A stretch of 64,000 nt of DNA from Callipepla californica brunnescens (lineage: Eukaryota > Chordata > Aves > Galliformes > Odontophoridae), in contig JALIRH010000013.1 of the NCBI GenBank assembly GCA_023055505.1, positions 7,192,001-7,256,000 of the forward strand, given 5' to 3'. The first letter of the stretch is position 1. Each line of letters starts with the position of its first letter. The translations under genes were made by a program, and so were the position numbers. A model generated the notes under the pieces. It saw only the letters and a program-made list of their open reading frames with translations. It did no database searches and had not been told where the DNA came from. Positions 38,401 through 50,194 of the stretch are shown in pieces.

Positions 38401-41400
38401 CTGCAGATGTGTGGGAAACACTGCTTCCAAATGAAGATAAACGTGAAGAGTGGGAATACATCATGAGTCATCTGTGATGAGTCTGAAGTGAGGCAGTTGC
38501 TTGTGGCATGTCACTTTAGCCAAGGCAATTGGAATTTCTTTGTGATGTGGCAGTGTGGAGACCTTCTTGCAGAATAAATATTTGTATACGCTGTGTGGAT
38601 GCACACATCACAGAAGCCAGAAGAGATGAGGGCAGCTTCTTGTGCTTCATGCAGCCAAACTGAAGATATTTGCTTGCAGAGGTGGTAGGCTGTGGAGGGA
38701 CTCTGGAAAACAACATCTCAGCCTAAAAGCTTCTTAAAATGCTAAAAAGGGTAGGAGAAAAGTGGCCTTCTCATTCGCTACAGGGATTCGTTCTGAACTG
38801 CAGTGTGCCCAATGTTTTGGTGAGCAGAGCAGGCAGGGAGTGTTGGCTGAGGAACAGGGATCGCTGTGTGTGCAGCAGATGTCACGTAGATCAATTTTTA
38901 AATTCTCTATCTTCCTAGGCAGTGACCTCCAGTTTCTGTTTTTATCTGAAGACCCTGATCACATATTGTTTATATCCTGGAAAGGATCTGAGGTCAGCAG
39001 AGTGAGGGAGAGCCAGTTCTCTTCCTGCTAATTAGCAAAGGAGAGTGAAGTGGAGTGGGAGAATAGAAGAGAACCAGCGGGATTCCAGCGCTGAGATCTG
39101 ACATCTTACCTTCTACTGTATATACAATTCCATACTAGGATTTATTAGAATTTCTTTTTCATTCTTGCTGCTGTATTTCTGGAATCTGTGAATCTATGAC
39201 TGCAAGTTGTGTGTGAGGAACTTGTTCCCACTGAGATCAGCAGGTCTCAGGGGATTTAATTTCTTCTGTAGTGTGAAGTACCATTTGCACCTATACTATA
39301 TATGCACACCGCTGTACGCAGTCTGCTACTCAGGGATGAAGGGGAGTGCAAATCCCCGAAGCAGCATGTGACATTTACAATATATTTTGTGAAGACGTAG
39401 ATGTGTGCCAGATTGTTTGAGAAAATGCATCCTGGAGTGATTTTGGAGATGAGAGACTTAAAAATTCTGTTCTGTGAAAACTCTGTCCTTGAGTAGTTTA
39501 AAACACACACACAGACCAACCAGCTGACTAAAACAACAACAAAAGCAAAGGAGTTGATGCAGTCTTTCTTTCGAGGCCAGGGAACTCGCTGCTTCATGGT
39601 GCTCTGGCACTGGAGGAGTGAGTTCATGTCCAATAGTGAGAACAGCAGCTGTACTTCTCTCATGTGTTGCAGGAAATGCCCCAAGCAAGCACAGATGCCT
39701 TATCCCTATGGAGTCCTTCACAATAAGGTTTTGTTGGATTAATTTAGTTTGTTCTTTCGAATAGAAGAGCAGTAACAGTAGTGAATACTTTCCCTGTATT
39801 TCTGCCAAGGCCAGATATACAGCTGGTTGAGATTTTAACTGGCAGCAGTCTTAGGCCAAAGGTCTTCAGGTATTTTAGGGAAAAATGCATGGGAGAAATG
39901 CTGAACAACAGATGTGGCATGGGAGGAAAGGAGCTTTAATGAGTTTCTTTACAGAAAAAGCATCCACTACTTTTATTGTGGTCATCCAATGTGTTGGTTA
40001 CTCTAGCTGTTCTTGTTGCATATACCAAAGCAGAGGAAGCAGTCATGCCTCTTTGCCTTCTTTTGCTTGACTTCACCTTCTAATGGTTTCAGATGCTCTT
40101 TTTGCTTCTGACAGACCAGCGAATCCAGAGTAAACTTTGTAGTCCTGAGGCAGCCAGGCGTGCAGCTGTTGGATGCAGGGGAAGATGGCAGCACGTCAAA
40201 CAACAGCAGCAGCAGCAGCGGAGGAAGCCCAGTGCACCACCGCAGGAGACTAGACCAGTGTCACTACAGGCGAAAATCCAACTACCAGAAGGTAAGCTTG
40301 GCAGTAATGTGAAAGCACTGGTCATCCCTGCTGTAATAAACAAATTGTGTTAGCTCCATGACAGTTACTGTGTAAAACTGATGAATAGCGAGCTCCTTTT
40401 CTTCTTGAGCTGTTGGTAAGCAGCATGTTTGTGGCTGTTGCCTGACCATCCATTCGTGTCACATTGGCTTAATAAGCAGAAATCAGGATGAGTGGTGATT
40501 CTAACATGAACAGAGCAAGCATCAAGTTTCCATGTACCTTTTAACCCATGCATGAGAGGCAAAATGATTCAGAAGTTACTGATCCCAGTTAAGTGGTGGT
40601 CAGAGGGGTTGACTGCTTGGTATGAATGGCCTTGGAATGAGTTTGTAGCTTGTTCCTTAGTGCAAAACTGTTCTCAGAGTGAGCATCTCTTTACAGCACA
40701 AGGAAGCAGGATTGTTGGGAGAGCAGCTGCTTCCCAGGCAGCTATGCCTCTGTCACAGCAGTGTCACACTGGAAATACAGAGTAATATTTTCACCCAGAG
40801 CAAGTATGAGAGAAGCCAATTTTTCCATCTAGCACTATTGCCAAATGTTCTGAGTTAAAGAAACATAACATTTTATTTTGTTCTGGTTCTGAGCTTCTCA
40901 TGTAAATTGCATTAATGAATCTGTGTATTGTACTGTCATTCCGCTGTAGGAATTACCTCCGGGATATGTAAGTCATGAGAAGACAGTTGCAATAAAGAAG
41001 GAACCGAAGGAATCCCTTGGAATAACAATTGGAGGTGGACGAGATAACAAAAACAAGCTCCCTATATATGTAACAAGTGTACAGCCCATCGGGTGTCTCT
41101 TCAGGGACGGCAGAATCAAGCGAGGTAAGGAGACTGCCAGCTCCTGTACAGGTTGGGAACTGTGTTTAAGTAGAACTTGGATTTAGATAGTAAAGTGAAA
41201 TTGGAAGCGGGGTTCCACATGGGACCTTGAGGCAGGAATGTGCTTCATAGCACAAGTTTTGCAGTAATCCCATTTTATTTAACCAACAGGAGATGTACTT
41301 TTGAGCATAAATGGCATTGATTTGACTCATCTGAACTACTACGAAGCCGTCTCAGCACTGAAGTCCAATGCAGCTTCCCACTCAGTCATACTGAAAGCCT

Positions 41401-44400
41401 TGGAAATCCTTTCAACAGACCCCACAGATCCCTCTCTGGACATCAAGGAGCGAGGATTCAGCTGGTCTCCCCTCTGGATCACATGGCTTGGATTGCCCAG
41501 GTACGTTTGTTTGGTGATCTCAGTCACAGAACTGACTTAACACTAGAAATGAACTTCTCCATGGGTTGGCTTGGAAGCACTGCCAGTATCCTTGTTAGCT
41601 TTAAGGCAGAGGAAAGCCTCATCTGCCAGGGAGATCACAGCACAGTGACTGCATAAAGAAGTTCAGCAGTTTCTTACAGCATTATCCCTTGTTTTTCCAC
41701 TTCTGTTGCACAGTAACTGTGTTTCAGAAGTTTCTGAAAACCTTTTCCTTTTTTTTTTTTTTTTTTTCCCCTCTAAGAGAAGTGACACAGAAAATGAAGA
41801 GCATATATTTTGGAATTTGAGGCAGTGATTTAAATTCAGTCAGTAGAACCTGTCCCTTCTGAAATCACTGTCTCTTTCTGGATGGCATTACAGAGGCCAG
41901 CAGGTATCTGCTGCTTTACAGTATCTATTCTGATTATCTCATCTGGAGAAACTCTTCCAGTCTGATTCTCTCTGGATGTTTTAACTGTGTGATCTTTAGC
42001 ATGAAGCATAAACCATTCTGAATTGCTGAGTTTCCCTGGAGAAAAGCTTTGGATCGTGAACTTAGCAAAGATTTTAGCAGGAATGTGGTCTGTTCCACGT
42101 CACAGAGCTGAGATGTCAAAAGAATTCAACTTCTGTCTCTTCTCTGGTGAGGTGGATCTCTTGTTGGCTCACTTTCGTGGTTTCTTGAAAGTGTGATCAG
42201 CCAGAAAAGACAGAATCTGCTGTCATTTCAGTAAGTGGAGAGGGATCATGCAGGAGATGAATGCAGAACAGTAAAGCCAAACCCTTTTGTGGGAAGCTCA
42301 GATTATTAATAGCCTTGTTTCTTGGGGCACCTGAAAGAAGAAAGACTAACAAGGCTCTTAGGTTACCCGTGTTACTTAGCAGCCCATAAGCACTAAACAA
42401 AACGGCCCAAGGAAGGTAGCTTTGTGTCTCAGGTGACTAACTTGGCTTGTGCTCAGCACAATCCTCCAGTTTCCTCCACTCTCCCTCAGAATCAGCTCGT
42501 CCATTCTGTGTGGGCCTGGTGTGAACCGGTTCGAGCTGTACCTGGACAGCCCAAAGCTGGGAACACATCCTCAGCTGCCAGCAGGTGCTTGTTCCTCTTG
42601 GGTGCTCCAGCAGTGAAGTACACCCAGGAAAAACTGGCCATGCCTTCTCCCTCCTTTGTTTTCCAGTTGCTTTGCTTAAAATCCTTTTGCTGCTGCTAAT
42701 GTTGGCTCTCCTTCCTTTGCCTGTTAGAAGGTCTCAGTACTGAAGCAGGGAGCAGTGATTTCAGATGCCCTTTCTGCTCTTCAGGCTTCCTTTCTTGCAC
42801 TGACCTTTAGGAGCTGACAGAATTTCTCTTTTTGTTTCCAGTGGTAAAAATGGCTCTAATTCTTTCTCACCTGCTTGTAATAAGGCCTGGTAGCAATTAG
42901 TGTGGAAGCTGGTGGCATATAGGATTTTGGTCTTGTTCAGCGTTTTTTTCCAGCTACTACTCTGACCCAGCAGAAAAGTCCTTTCATCCTTCTCAGAGGA
43001 AGCTTTTATGCTTAAAGACTGGAGTCAAAGCTTAGCTCGGGGCTAGAGAAATGTACTCAGCTGCTGCAGTGCCTGAGCCCACGGTGTTTAATTCTAGCCT
43101 CAGTTCTTGTATCTGTGGGTTATTTTCTTTACATCAGATGCTGCCAGGCCAGCTCACTGAGTGCCGTGCTGGTTCTGAGCTGCGCAGCCCCTGCAACCCA
43201 TCCTGCAGAACTTGGGTTATGTGCCATGCTACGGTGCTGAACAGTTTCAGAGCACAGCCCTGGTCCTGTGTAGCCATCAGGTGACAGAATAACAGGAGCA
43301 TCCTGATCCTCCAAAAGGAAGAACACTCTGTGCTCGTAAGGCCGCTTGGATACCACAGCATTGGGTCAGAGCTTCCATCCCTGCCTCTGGCCATGCGTGC
43401 CTGATGAAGATGCAGACATCTGTGCTGCAGGAGGGATGAGGTGGGAATGCTCTTCTCCAGCCCCAGGCAGTAGAGCCAGGTGCTTCACATTCTGGCTTTC
43501 TTTTCTCTTGTAACTCAACTGTGGGAAACCCTGCTGTCCCTGTAAACTTCTACTCCGTTGTTTTGCTAGTAGTCTGGCGGTGGTGAGTGTTCCAGTTTAA
43601 TTATACGCTACTAATTACTGCTGTTTGAATGATTATCACGATCACCGTATGCGTCACAGAAAGTAGCGTAGGAACTTTACTTCCTTTCTTCACAGCATGA
43701 CATTAAATAAATGCCAGTTACTCACGGTATAAAATACCATCTCAGGACGTGGTGCTGGGGCTCCTCATTCATTGCTCTTTGAATCCTGAACACTGAGTTA
43801 CCCTCTCTCGCTCTGTATGAGCTTTTGACTCCTGAAACAGCCCCGTGCCACACTAGGCATGGCTGCTAATGCTCAGGGTGAAAAAGCAGCATCCTTCTCA
43901 CCTCGAGGTCTATCTGCAGCCAGTCCACAAAGCCTGAGCTCTTCTGCAGTGACCTTCAGGTGCTCCCTGCTGTGGCCCCACCGGAGCAGCACATTCCTCA
44001 AGCTCCAAAGGGGGTGCAGCTCCAGCAGGGAGCTTCCAGAGAAAGGAAAGGTGCAGATATTACTCTGAAAGTCCAAAATGTTTTTCCCACGGTCATTTTC
44101 CATCACGGTGACCTGACGTTTCTCTTCCTAAAAGCCCCGTTTCATATGGAAATAGACTTCTAGCAAAGAGCTTTCTTAACTCTTGCAGAATGTGTTCAGT
44201 GCTCGCTTATGTTTTATGCTGAAGTAGCACTGCTGTTCTCTGGGCTCTTTATTTGCACCAGATGCCATATACGTTTGTCACAGCTGTGTTTTTGTAACTT
44301 GTATAATAACCAGCAGAAGAAAACTGGAGGCACCAGTAAGCTGCAGCTGGGTGTCCCAGTGTTAACGTATGAGGAATGGGTAGAAAGTAAATGACTGTTC

Positions 44401-46706
44401 GAAAGCAGATAATTGGATCTTTGTCTCAGTGAGAAGTTAGCTGAGAAGGCTTTGAAATCTGAAACTCATCTGCAAACTGCTCAGGCAAGGCCCTTGAGGC
44501 AAAAACATTTGTTAAGGAGAAGTTCAGCTGCTGGAATACCTCAGTGGGTGATGCCTGGCAGGCTGCTGGTGCCAGAACGTCACCTGGCCGCTGGCCTGTG
44601 CTCCTGCCACACCTCTTCAGACGCCTTGCAAGAACGTCTGGGTGCAAGGCAGCCTTGTGAGGCAGCTCAGTGAGTGGGGCTGGCACACAGCACCTGCTGT
44701 CTGCTATCTGACTGCACGCAGCAGTCCTGGGTTAGCACTCCTTCCCTGCAGGAAAGGCCTCTTGTGCTCCAGTGAGGTTTGTAGGCTGCCTCAGCTCACA
44801 GTGCTCGCTGGCCATCAGTGACACGTGGCTGCCAAATGCCTTCACTGTACCGAGCATATGGTGTACACACACAACAAAAACCTCCATTCCCCATTGAATG
44901 CGTGGGGTTTAACACTGCTGTTTACAGCTGATTTGGTTTTGTCTATTAAAATGTTTGTTAGGAAAAATCGTGAGGTTATTCTGATGGGAATTCATGAATC
45001 TTTCAGGTCACAAACCCTTTGAGAGCAGTCATTTTCTGTTAGCTCTCTGACTGACGGCTACTGACAATGCTAAGGCTACTAAAGACTGTCACCTTCAGAT
45101 CTGATAACCACCCCATCACACACCTCGCACAAAGGGATGCCTTCAGCCCATAAAGCAAGAAGGAAGGCTAGGCTGTCACAGAGCTGCACTTCCCCCAGGG
45201 GAGAACATAAGTTTATGTTCGGGTGGTTTTCCTCGAGGCATGTTTACAAACGTCCCGCTTTTGGCTGTACCTGTCTTTGCAGCTACCTTCACTGCTGTCA
45301 AGATATTGTCCTTAGCAAAGGTAACCTGGAAAGCTGGGGCTTCAGCATTGTTGGAGGCTTCGAGGAGAGCAAAGGAAACCAGCCCTTCTTCATCAAAACC
45401 ATCGTGCCTGGGACGCCCGCCTGTCGCAACGCGAGGCTGAAGTGAGTGTGAAGCCCTCTGTGGGCCCTGGGGCTTGAGGCAGAAGCTCCACCAGTGCTGT
45501 GGCAGCAGGCACCGTTTCCCTGGAGGGCTTTTACCCTTTTAATTGTCCGAGCTAAAAGTTAAAGACTTCTAATCCATAGATGCTCACTTAATGCAGTTAA
45601 TAGTGTTACCAAAGCCTTATATTCAGGAGTGTTTTTTCTATAAAAGCCTAATGACCTACTAAAGGGAATTAACAGTTATATTTTAAAAGGCTGTAAAAGC
45701 TTTAATTGAGTAATTAAGAAGAGCTAGAAAGGGGATGTTCCAGATTAACCTTAAAGGCCTCTGAGTAGAAAATCTCCTAAATTATAAAGACTGTCTCAGT
45801 TCAAGTAAGAAAAGCCCTCCTGTAGAGAAAACAGAAGGTGGCCTTGCTGCCCTATCAGTAATGCAGTGAGCAGAGCAGTGAGTGGCAGAGCTGGAGCACT
45901 CCTCAGAGCACTACTGTATTACCTCCACGATCCACCAGAACCTGCTCCTCCACAAGCACGCAGCGGGCTGCAATGCAATACTGTTAGGTTGCTCTGTGAC
46001 AAGGGGACAGTTTCAGTGCAGTCAGTCAGGCTTTGCTTTCCTGAAGAGTGTGAAAGAACAGACCTGGTCAGAGCTTGGTGGGGGCTGAGTGTCCCTGAGT
46101 GCCCAGGGAGCCCTGGAAGACTGGGGGAAGAGAGAGGGGCTGGCTCTGTTACCTTAGCCCAAGGCAGCCAAGCTGTACAGGCACGTGGAAGGTGGTTGGG
46201 CAAAGCAGGCAGCCTGAGAAACGTATTGAATCAAGCTACAGTGACAGAATGCCTCAGCCTGTGGGCATTTCCCTTAGCACATCCCTCTGCTGCCAGGCCA
46301 GCCAGTTGCACTCCTGTGCCCATCACTGCTGTGTCGTTGGGCACCAGCACTGTCCTCTTTGCCCTGCCCTCATATTCAGGACCAAGCCTGTCAGCAGCCA
46401 CTTCTCTGTGATGAGAATCTGCTCTCCTCTTGCCCTTCATCTAGCGTAAGAATCACTTCAATAAAGAATTGATGATCTTGGTATGGGCTGGGGTAGATGC
46501 TCTTGGTGTCCAAGGTTGCGATGTTAATGAATTTTCTCATGACAAGCTCATTTTCTGTCTTTCTGATTAGGTGTGGAGATGAAATAGTGGCAGTAAATGG
46601 AGTACCAGCAGTTGGAATGAGCAACTCCGAACTGATCCCGATGCTGAAGGAGCAGAGGAACAAAGTGACACTGACTGTGGTATCGTGGCCAGGGAGCCTT
46701 GTGTGA
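32015..46706 (+). CDS. LNX3: LNX3: RING + four-PDZ E3 ubiquitin ligase, complete spliced CDS (9 coding exons, 685 aa)
   Basis: Coding exons are 32015-32403, 34843-35087, 36462-36658, 37896-38264, 40115-40291, 40950-41124, 41290-41500, 45283-45441 and 46571-46706. All junctions are GT/AG, phases match, and the total is 2058 nt (685 codons plus TGA). Residues 17-24 form a Cys-rich N-terminal finger. The RING has C44, C47, C59, H61, C64, C67, C78 and D81, followed by a second zinc finger at about 108-131. An NPAF Numb-type PTB motif lies at 203-206. PDZ domains lie at about 225-310 (LGMR), 329-412 (LGIK), 470-556 (LGIT) and 595-681 (WGFS). The C-terminus SLV is a class I PDZ ligand. By family knowledge LNX proteins ubiquitinate Numb and other PDZ-bound partners. 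Length is near human LNX2 (690 aa), and NPAF and WPGSLV are LNX2-like, but many substitutions and the FIP1 neighbour point to the third paralogue. Orthology to the chicken XIC-region LNX3 is inference; a divergent LNX2 or LNX1 is the alternative. Confidence 0.85.
32404..34842 (+). other. LNX3: LNX3 intron 2 with a candidate conserved regulatory element
   Basis: No exon was recognised. At 32809-32886 two interrupted palindromes lie within a low-GC stretch containing ATTGG/CCAAT and TAAT cores, described in the findings. Confidence 0.55.
34843..35087 (+). CDS. LNX3: LNX3 exon 3: linker with NPAF motif
   Basis: The acceptor is ctctccag at 34842 and the donor GAAG|gtgaga at 35088. The exon completes R130, adds C131 of the zinc finger, then encodes a low-complexity acidic and basic linker ending in [12 protein letters not shown]. 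The NPAF tetrapeptide corresponds to the Numb PTB-binding site (NPAY in LNX1, NPAF in LNX2). An exact 18-bp tandem duplication except for the last base lies at 34943-34978. Confidence 0.85.
34943..34978 (+). repeat. 18-bp tandem duplication in LNX3 exon 3
   Basis: Two copies of cccagggatccagaggt(g/a) encode PRDPEV twice in the linker before the NPAF motif. The copies differ only in the last base. Confidence 0.92.
36462..36658 (+). CDS. LNX3: LNX3 exon 4: first part of PDZ1
   Basis: The acceptor is ccaccatcag at 36461 and the donor GAG|gtatgc at 36659, leaving phase 0. It encodes residues 212-277, including the carboxylate-binding loop LGMR and RDGV-like [10 protein letters not shown], up to GDHILE at the end of the PDZ1 beta-strand. 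Confidence 0.87.
37896..38264 (+). CDS. LNX3: LNX3 exon 5: end of PDZ1 and most of PDZ2
   Basis: The acceptor is tttctag at 37895 and the donor CAG|gtaatt at 38265. It has 123 codons with both junctions in phase 0 (residues 278-400). It starts VNGVNISSV, closing PDZ1, and carries PDZ2 with PLGIKL and [12 protein letters not shown], which matches human LNX2 closely in recalled sequence. Confidence 0.88.
40115..40291 (+). CDS. LNX3: LNX3 exon 6: PDZ2 end and PDZ2-PDZ3 linker
   Basis: The acceptor is cttctgacag at 40114 and the donor AAG|gtaagc at 40292. It encodes 59 codons (401-459): the last PDZ2 strand [11 protein letters not shown], then a hydrophilic linker with a five-serine run from an AGC repeat and a His/Arg-rich segment. 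The linker is diverged from LNX2, as expected for a disordered spacer. Confidence 0.82.
40950..41124 (+). CDS. LNX3: LNX3 exon 7: first part of PDZ3
   Basis: The acceptor is ccgctgtag at 40949 and the donor CGAG|gtaagg at 41125. It encodes residues 460-517 and the first base of G518. The sequence [20 protein letters not shown] is a PDZ loop and strand very similar to the LNX2 third PDZ domain. Confidence 0.87.
41290..41500 (+). CDS. LNX3: LNX3 exon 8: end of PDZ3 and PDZ3-PDZ4 linker
   Basis: The acceptor is aaccaacag at 41289 and the donor CCCAG|gtacgt at 41501. It encodes [12 protein letters not shown] and the closing helix and strand of PDZ3. The acidic linker follows, with the LNX-family signature [13 protein letters not shown] before PDZ4. 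It ends two bases into S588. Confidence 0.88.
41501..45282 (+). other. LNX3: LNX3 intron 8, 3.8 kb
   Basis: It contains a 19-nt T run at 41749-41767 and a compact TAAT/CRE-like stretch at 43594-43680. Otherwise no feature was recognised. Confidence 0.5.
41749..41767. repeat. Poly-T run (19 nt)
   Basis: T run in LNX3 intron 8, followed by ccccctctaag-like sequence that mimics an acceptor but lacks a supported exon. Confidence 0.9.
45283..45441 (+). CDS. LNX3: LNX3 exon 9: first part of PDZ4
   Basis: The acceptor is gtctttgcag at 45282 and the donor CTGAA|gtgagt at 45442. It encodes residues 588-640 and part of K641. It reads [10 protein letters not shown], then [12 protein letters not shown] and [15 protein letters not shown], the most LNX2-like stretch of the protein. 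Confidence 0.88.
46571..46706 (+). CDS. LNX3: LNX3 exon 10: end of PDZ4, stop
   Basis: The acceptor is tttctgattag at 46570. It completes K641 and encodes [10 protein letters not shown] through WPGSLV, with TGA at 46704-46706. [10 protein letters not shown] followed by WPGSLV is the LNX2-type terminus, whereas LNX1 ends in TFL. The SLV end is a class I PDZ ligand. Confidence 0.88.
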
Positions 46707-47215
46707 AAGCTGTGACAAGGCACACAGCGGCCTTGAGGATCATCCGTGGCATCAGATAACTGCTGACCACCTCACTGAGCTGAATGTGACGAACTGAGGG
46801 AACGCTGAACTCTTGCTGTATGGTGCCATGACCATCACTCTCACTTCATGTCTGGAGAAAACATTTCTGTGCTGTGTGGAGGATGCCACCAGCTGTTAGC
46901 TTCCAAGTAACGGTGACTCAGGACAGGCGTAGCTTCCTGGACTCACTGGAGCTTGTTAGTGTTGTTGCAGAGAAAGCTGGTTCTCCAGTGTTTCTCTACA
47001 ACTTGCTCATCTTCGCTTTGAGGCATTTTCTTCAGTTTTGGAGCTCCTCTTTCCATTTAATGTTTTGAACAGGTTGAAACAGCTGTGACTGTCCTGTTTT
47101 CCCCTGCTAGTCTAAGAACACCGTTCAGCTGCTGCTCTCCCTACTGCCATACTGGACACTGAGTCATTTTATACGTTTTCAAAGGCCACTAATAAAACTG
47201 GAAGGATGCAGTCCA
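46707..47215 (+). other. LNX3: LNX3 3'UTR (estimated extent)
   Basis: This non-coding stretch follows the stop codon up to roughly 20 nt past the AATAAA at 47191-47196. The end is inferred from the signal only. A later AATAAA at 48172 could give a longer UTR. Confidence 0.5.
47191..47196 (+). terminator. Polyadenylation signal, likely for LNX3
   Basis: A canonical AATAAA lies 485 nt after the LNX3 stop on the same strand. A second plus-strand AATAAA at 48172-48177 is an alternative distal site. Confidence 0.5.
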
Positions 47216-50194
47216 GTGAAGCAGCTCTTGTAGCCCACAGCCTTATGTTCTTAGGCTGCTTCGATCCACTGAATGTTTTTTATACATCAGAGAAGTTTGT
47301 AGCTCACTGCTGGCAGCTGAAGAGCTGCCAACTGAGCGTGGCAGGGCTGTGTTGACTCCTATGAAGGTCCTATCACCAGGTAACAGAGATGAGGAACTCA
47401 CGTGGTATTCATCCCCCTCCTCAGTTTGGTGTTTCTGGTTTTAAGACTTGATGAGTGACCAGCTTTTCCCAAAGAAGGCAGATGGCTAAGAAACAGATCT
47501 GTTTCTCTGTTTCCCAGCAGGGACAAGGTGTGCTTGCAGCTCTGTTGCTGCTGTAGCAAACTGCAGCTTGCTGTGTTGGGATCTCCAGGATAGGACACAT
47601 TGGGCTTCAGTTCCAACCCACTCTGCAGGTGAAGGTTAGAATGCAAGAAGTGAAGCCCTGACAGGTTGGTTTGACTTCCAACACCTTGTTAAATTCCTAC
47701 CTGGAAACAAACTCTACATGAAGCAATTCCGTCCTTTCTTTTTTAGTTGTTAATTAGCAGTATGAGAATCAGATCTTTCTCATGTCAGAGATCTCTCTAC
47801 GCTGTTTCTGCTGTACCTTTTATGGGGTGAGCTGACTTTGAGATGCATCAAAGGAGTCTCTCCTGTAAAAACGTAACCTAGAATGAATGTTGTAATGCCT
47901 TGTGGTGGTGACCAGGCTGCAGGTATGTGCCCGTTGTCCCCAGCAGTGCTTTTCCTATTGGCTATTGGTAATTGCCTATTAGAGCAGAGTAGACCTGTTT
48001 CTTGCTAGATGATTGAGCTGTTTATACACCAAGTGACTTCGGTTCCTCTGGCTGTTAGCTGAAGGCAGCGTACAGCAGGGCCCCCATTATCAGAGCCTGT
48101 TGGACAGAAATAGCTTAAGATCCAGTTGTCACAAGAGCTCTCCGTGGCGCGTGGTGTGGCCTCAGTTGGTCAATAAATGCAGCTCCTGTCTCAAACAGCA
48201 GAAAGAATGGGGGCAGCTGTTGCTGCGAGCAAACACAGAGCGGAATGGTTCCCAAGTCAGAGACGTGCCTGTGGAACACGAGTCACTGGAGCTGTGTCTG
48301 AAAAGAAGGTGAAGTGTTTTGGTGGCCTTCCTATCATGGCAGAGAATCTTTGCCCCATGTGGAATGTTTACATAGGTGGAAAGAGGGCAATCTGGACTGA
48401 GTTGTAGCAAATGGGATTTGTATAAAGGATGGTAGGAAAAACAATGCAGGTGGTGGTCAGACTGTTGACATGAAGGGTATGCTGCAGAAGGCAGCATGAC
48501 TTTTACTATTACTCCATCTCGTTTCAAGGTGCCTTTAACTTCACCGAAATGTCCTCATAATTAAGTACTGATTGCAAGATCAACTTGTTAAGAGATGTTG
48601 AATTTGTTTTGATGCCTTTATAAATTATTCTAATATTACAGAAAACCAACATGGATTATGAGTGCTGGGTTGTTGTTGTTTTTTTTGCTTTACCTTCTTG
48701 CACATCAGCTCCTGCCCCAGAACACACCAACACCAGGCTTCAAGAAGCTGACCCTGCCAGGCAGGAAGTCGTGCAGTTGACTTCTGCTTCTCCCAGCATA
48801 GAAGCTGGGCTACCCAGAAACATGCTGTGACTGGAGAAGGAAGAAGAAAACCAACTCCCACGTGCTCTTTTCCCTCAGTTATCTCACTGATGCTTGTGGG
48901 GCTCAGAACTGGATGGACTGAAAGAGCCAGCCTAGGAAATAGAAAGCTTTATGGAGCGAGGCTCAACTCCCCGTCCCTTGTGAACGTTGGAGTCACTATG
49001 CACTAGCCCCAAGGAATGGGATGTGAAACCTGCAGCAGTTACTTGGCATAAACACCATCTTTATCAATCTCTAATGCATCGAAGGCAAACATTTCATCCC
49101 TATTTACTGCATCAGAATAAAGCTGTTAGCCCTGCTAGTATCAGTGAAAGGCTCAGGTCTGTCTTTGGAAGGACGTTCACCAACACACATGAGGAAGGAA
49201 CTGGCAGCAATAACTCTTCAATAGAGAATTCTCTGTTCCCCCTTTTCCTGACACCACTGCAAAACCTGGGTGCAGTAGGATGCAGAATGGATGTGATCAC
49301 TCTTAATTACACCTATTTAAAGGTTGGGCAGCTTCTGCCACCTCCGCAAACACAGGAAGAGAGATGGGGCAGAGGTGCAGGATAGTTCTGTACACCCCTG
49401 GGGAGGCACCACACGAACCTGAGTGCAGAAAAGGAGGAGAAGGAACTGGGGGCCAAACTCTACACTTACCTTAGCAGGAAACTACTGACAAGCATTTTCC
49501 CCTGATTCAAGAAAGGCAAAAAGCAGCTCAGCCAGGCCTGGGGGCTGCTGCCCGGCCTTTCCTGCAGTGCCCCAGTGATTTCACAGATTGTCTTCTGGAA
49601 AAAAAATGAGATTTCACAATTACAGAACACAAGCTCGCTCTGGAGGCACCAGCGAGGATCCGTGGTGCCCCTCCCTCTTCCATGCTCCCCAGCAGTGCAG
49701 GCACAATGGGAGCATGTTTGTCACCATGGTGCAGACATCTGTCTGCAGCAGGGCTGGCTCTTGCTCCCTGTCACTCCCCTCACTCTCTCCTACACTGCTG
49801 GCAGCTGCAAACTGCACCAAGGACAGGATTCTGCACAAGCACAGCCTGTTTTTAGGACTATTGGCAGCCAAATCCCACCTGCACAGCAGTGCACTGTGCT
49901 GGCCCAGCATGGGGGGACAAGGCAGAAACAGCCTCAACCAGCCCAAAAAGCGAGCTGAACTGTGGCCTCTGCCAGTGCTGATATACACCCAAGCAATACA
50001 AGACACCAGCGTGCTTCCAGACCGCGTGCACCTGGTACTCTGAACCCCTCTCAGTTTTATTTTCATCTCCCTCTGCCCTGACAGAGCACTGGGGCTTTAA
50101 GGCCTGACTGCAGCCGGGTTGACAGCACACACCTCCCCCCCATGTACAGCCCATGACCTCAAGACACATTTAAAAAGCAGAATTACAAAACAAA
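47216..50194. other. Intergenic gap between the convergent 3' ends of LNX3 and FIP1L2
   Basis: No gene, RNA or mobile element was recognised. A distal plus-strand AATAAA at 48172 and a short T run near 48680 are the only signals. The gap of about 3 kb separates tail-to-tail genes. Confidence 0.5.

Larger units (their letters stand above)
35088..40114 (+). other. LNX3: LNX3 introns 3-5, no additional feature seen
   Basis: The intronic parts between the exons at 34843, 36462, 37896 and 40115 contain no recognised repeat, RNA gene or extra exon. The longest is 38265-40114. A short CA run occurs near 39505. Confidence 0.5.

Noticed and set aside
41760..41780. Acceptor-like sequence after the T run in LNX3 intron 8
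   Set aside because: No open frame compatible with exon phases follows, and exon 8 joins exon 9 perfectly without it.
32015..46706. Assignment as LNX1 because of the FIP1 neighbour
   Set aside because: NPAF, the PDZ2 and PDZ4 sequences and the WPGSLV terminus are LNX2-like, whereas LNX1 has NPAY and ends in TFL.
32015..46706. Assignment as the LNX2 orthologue
   Set aside because: The RING and linker differ at many positions that should be conserved between bird and human LNX2, and mammalian LNX2 is not next to a FIP1 gene.
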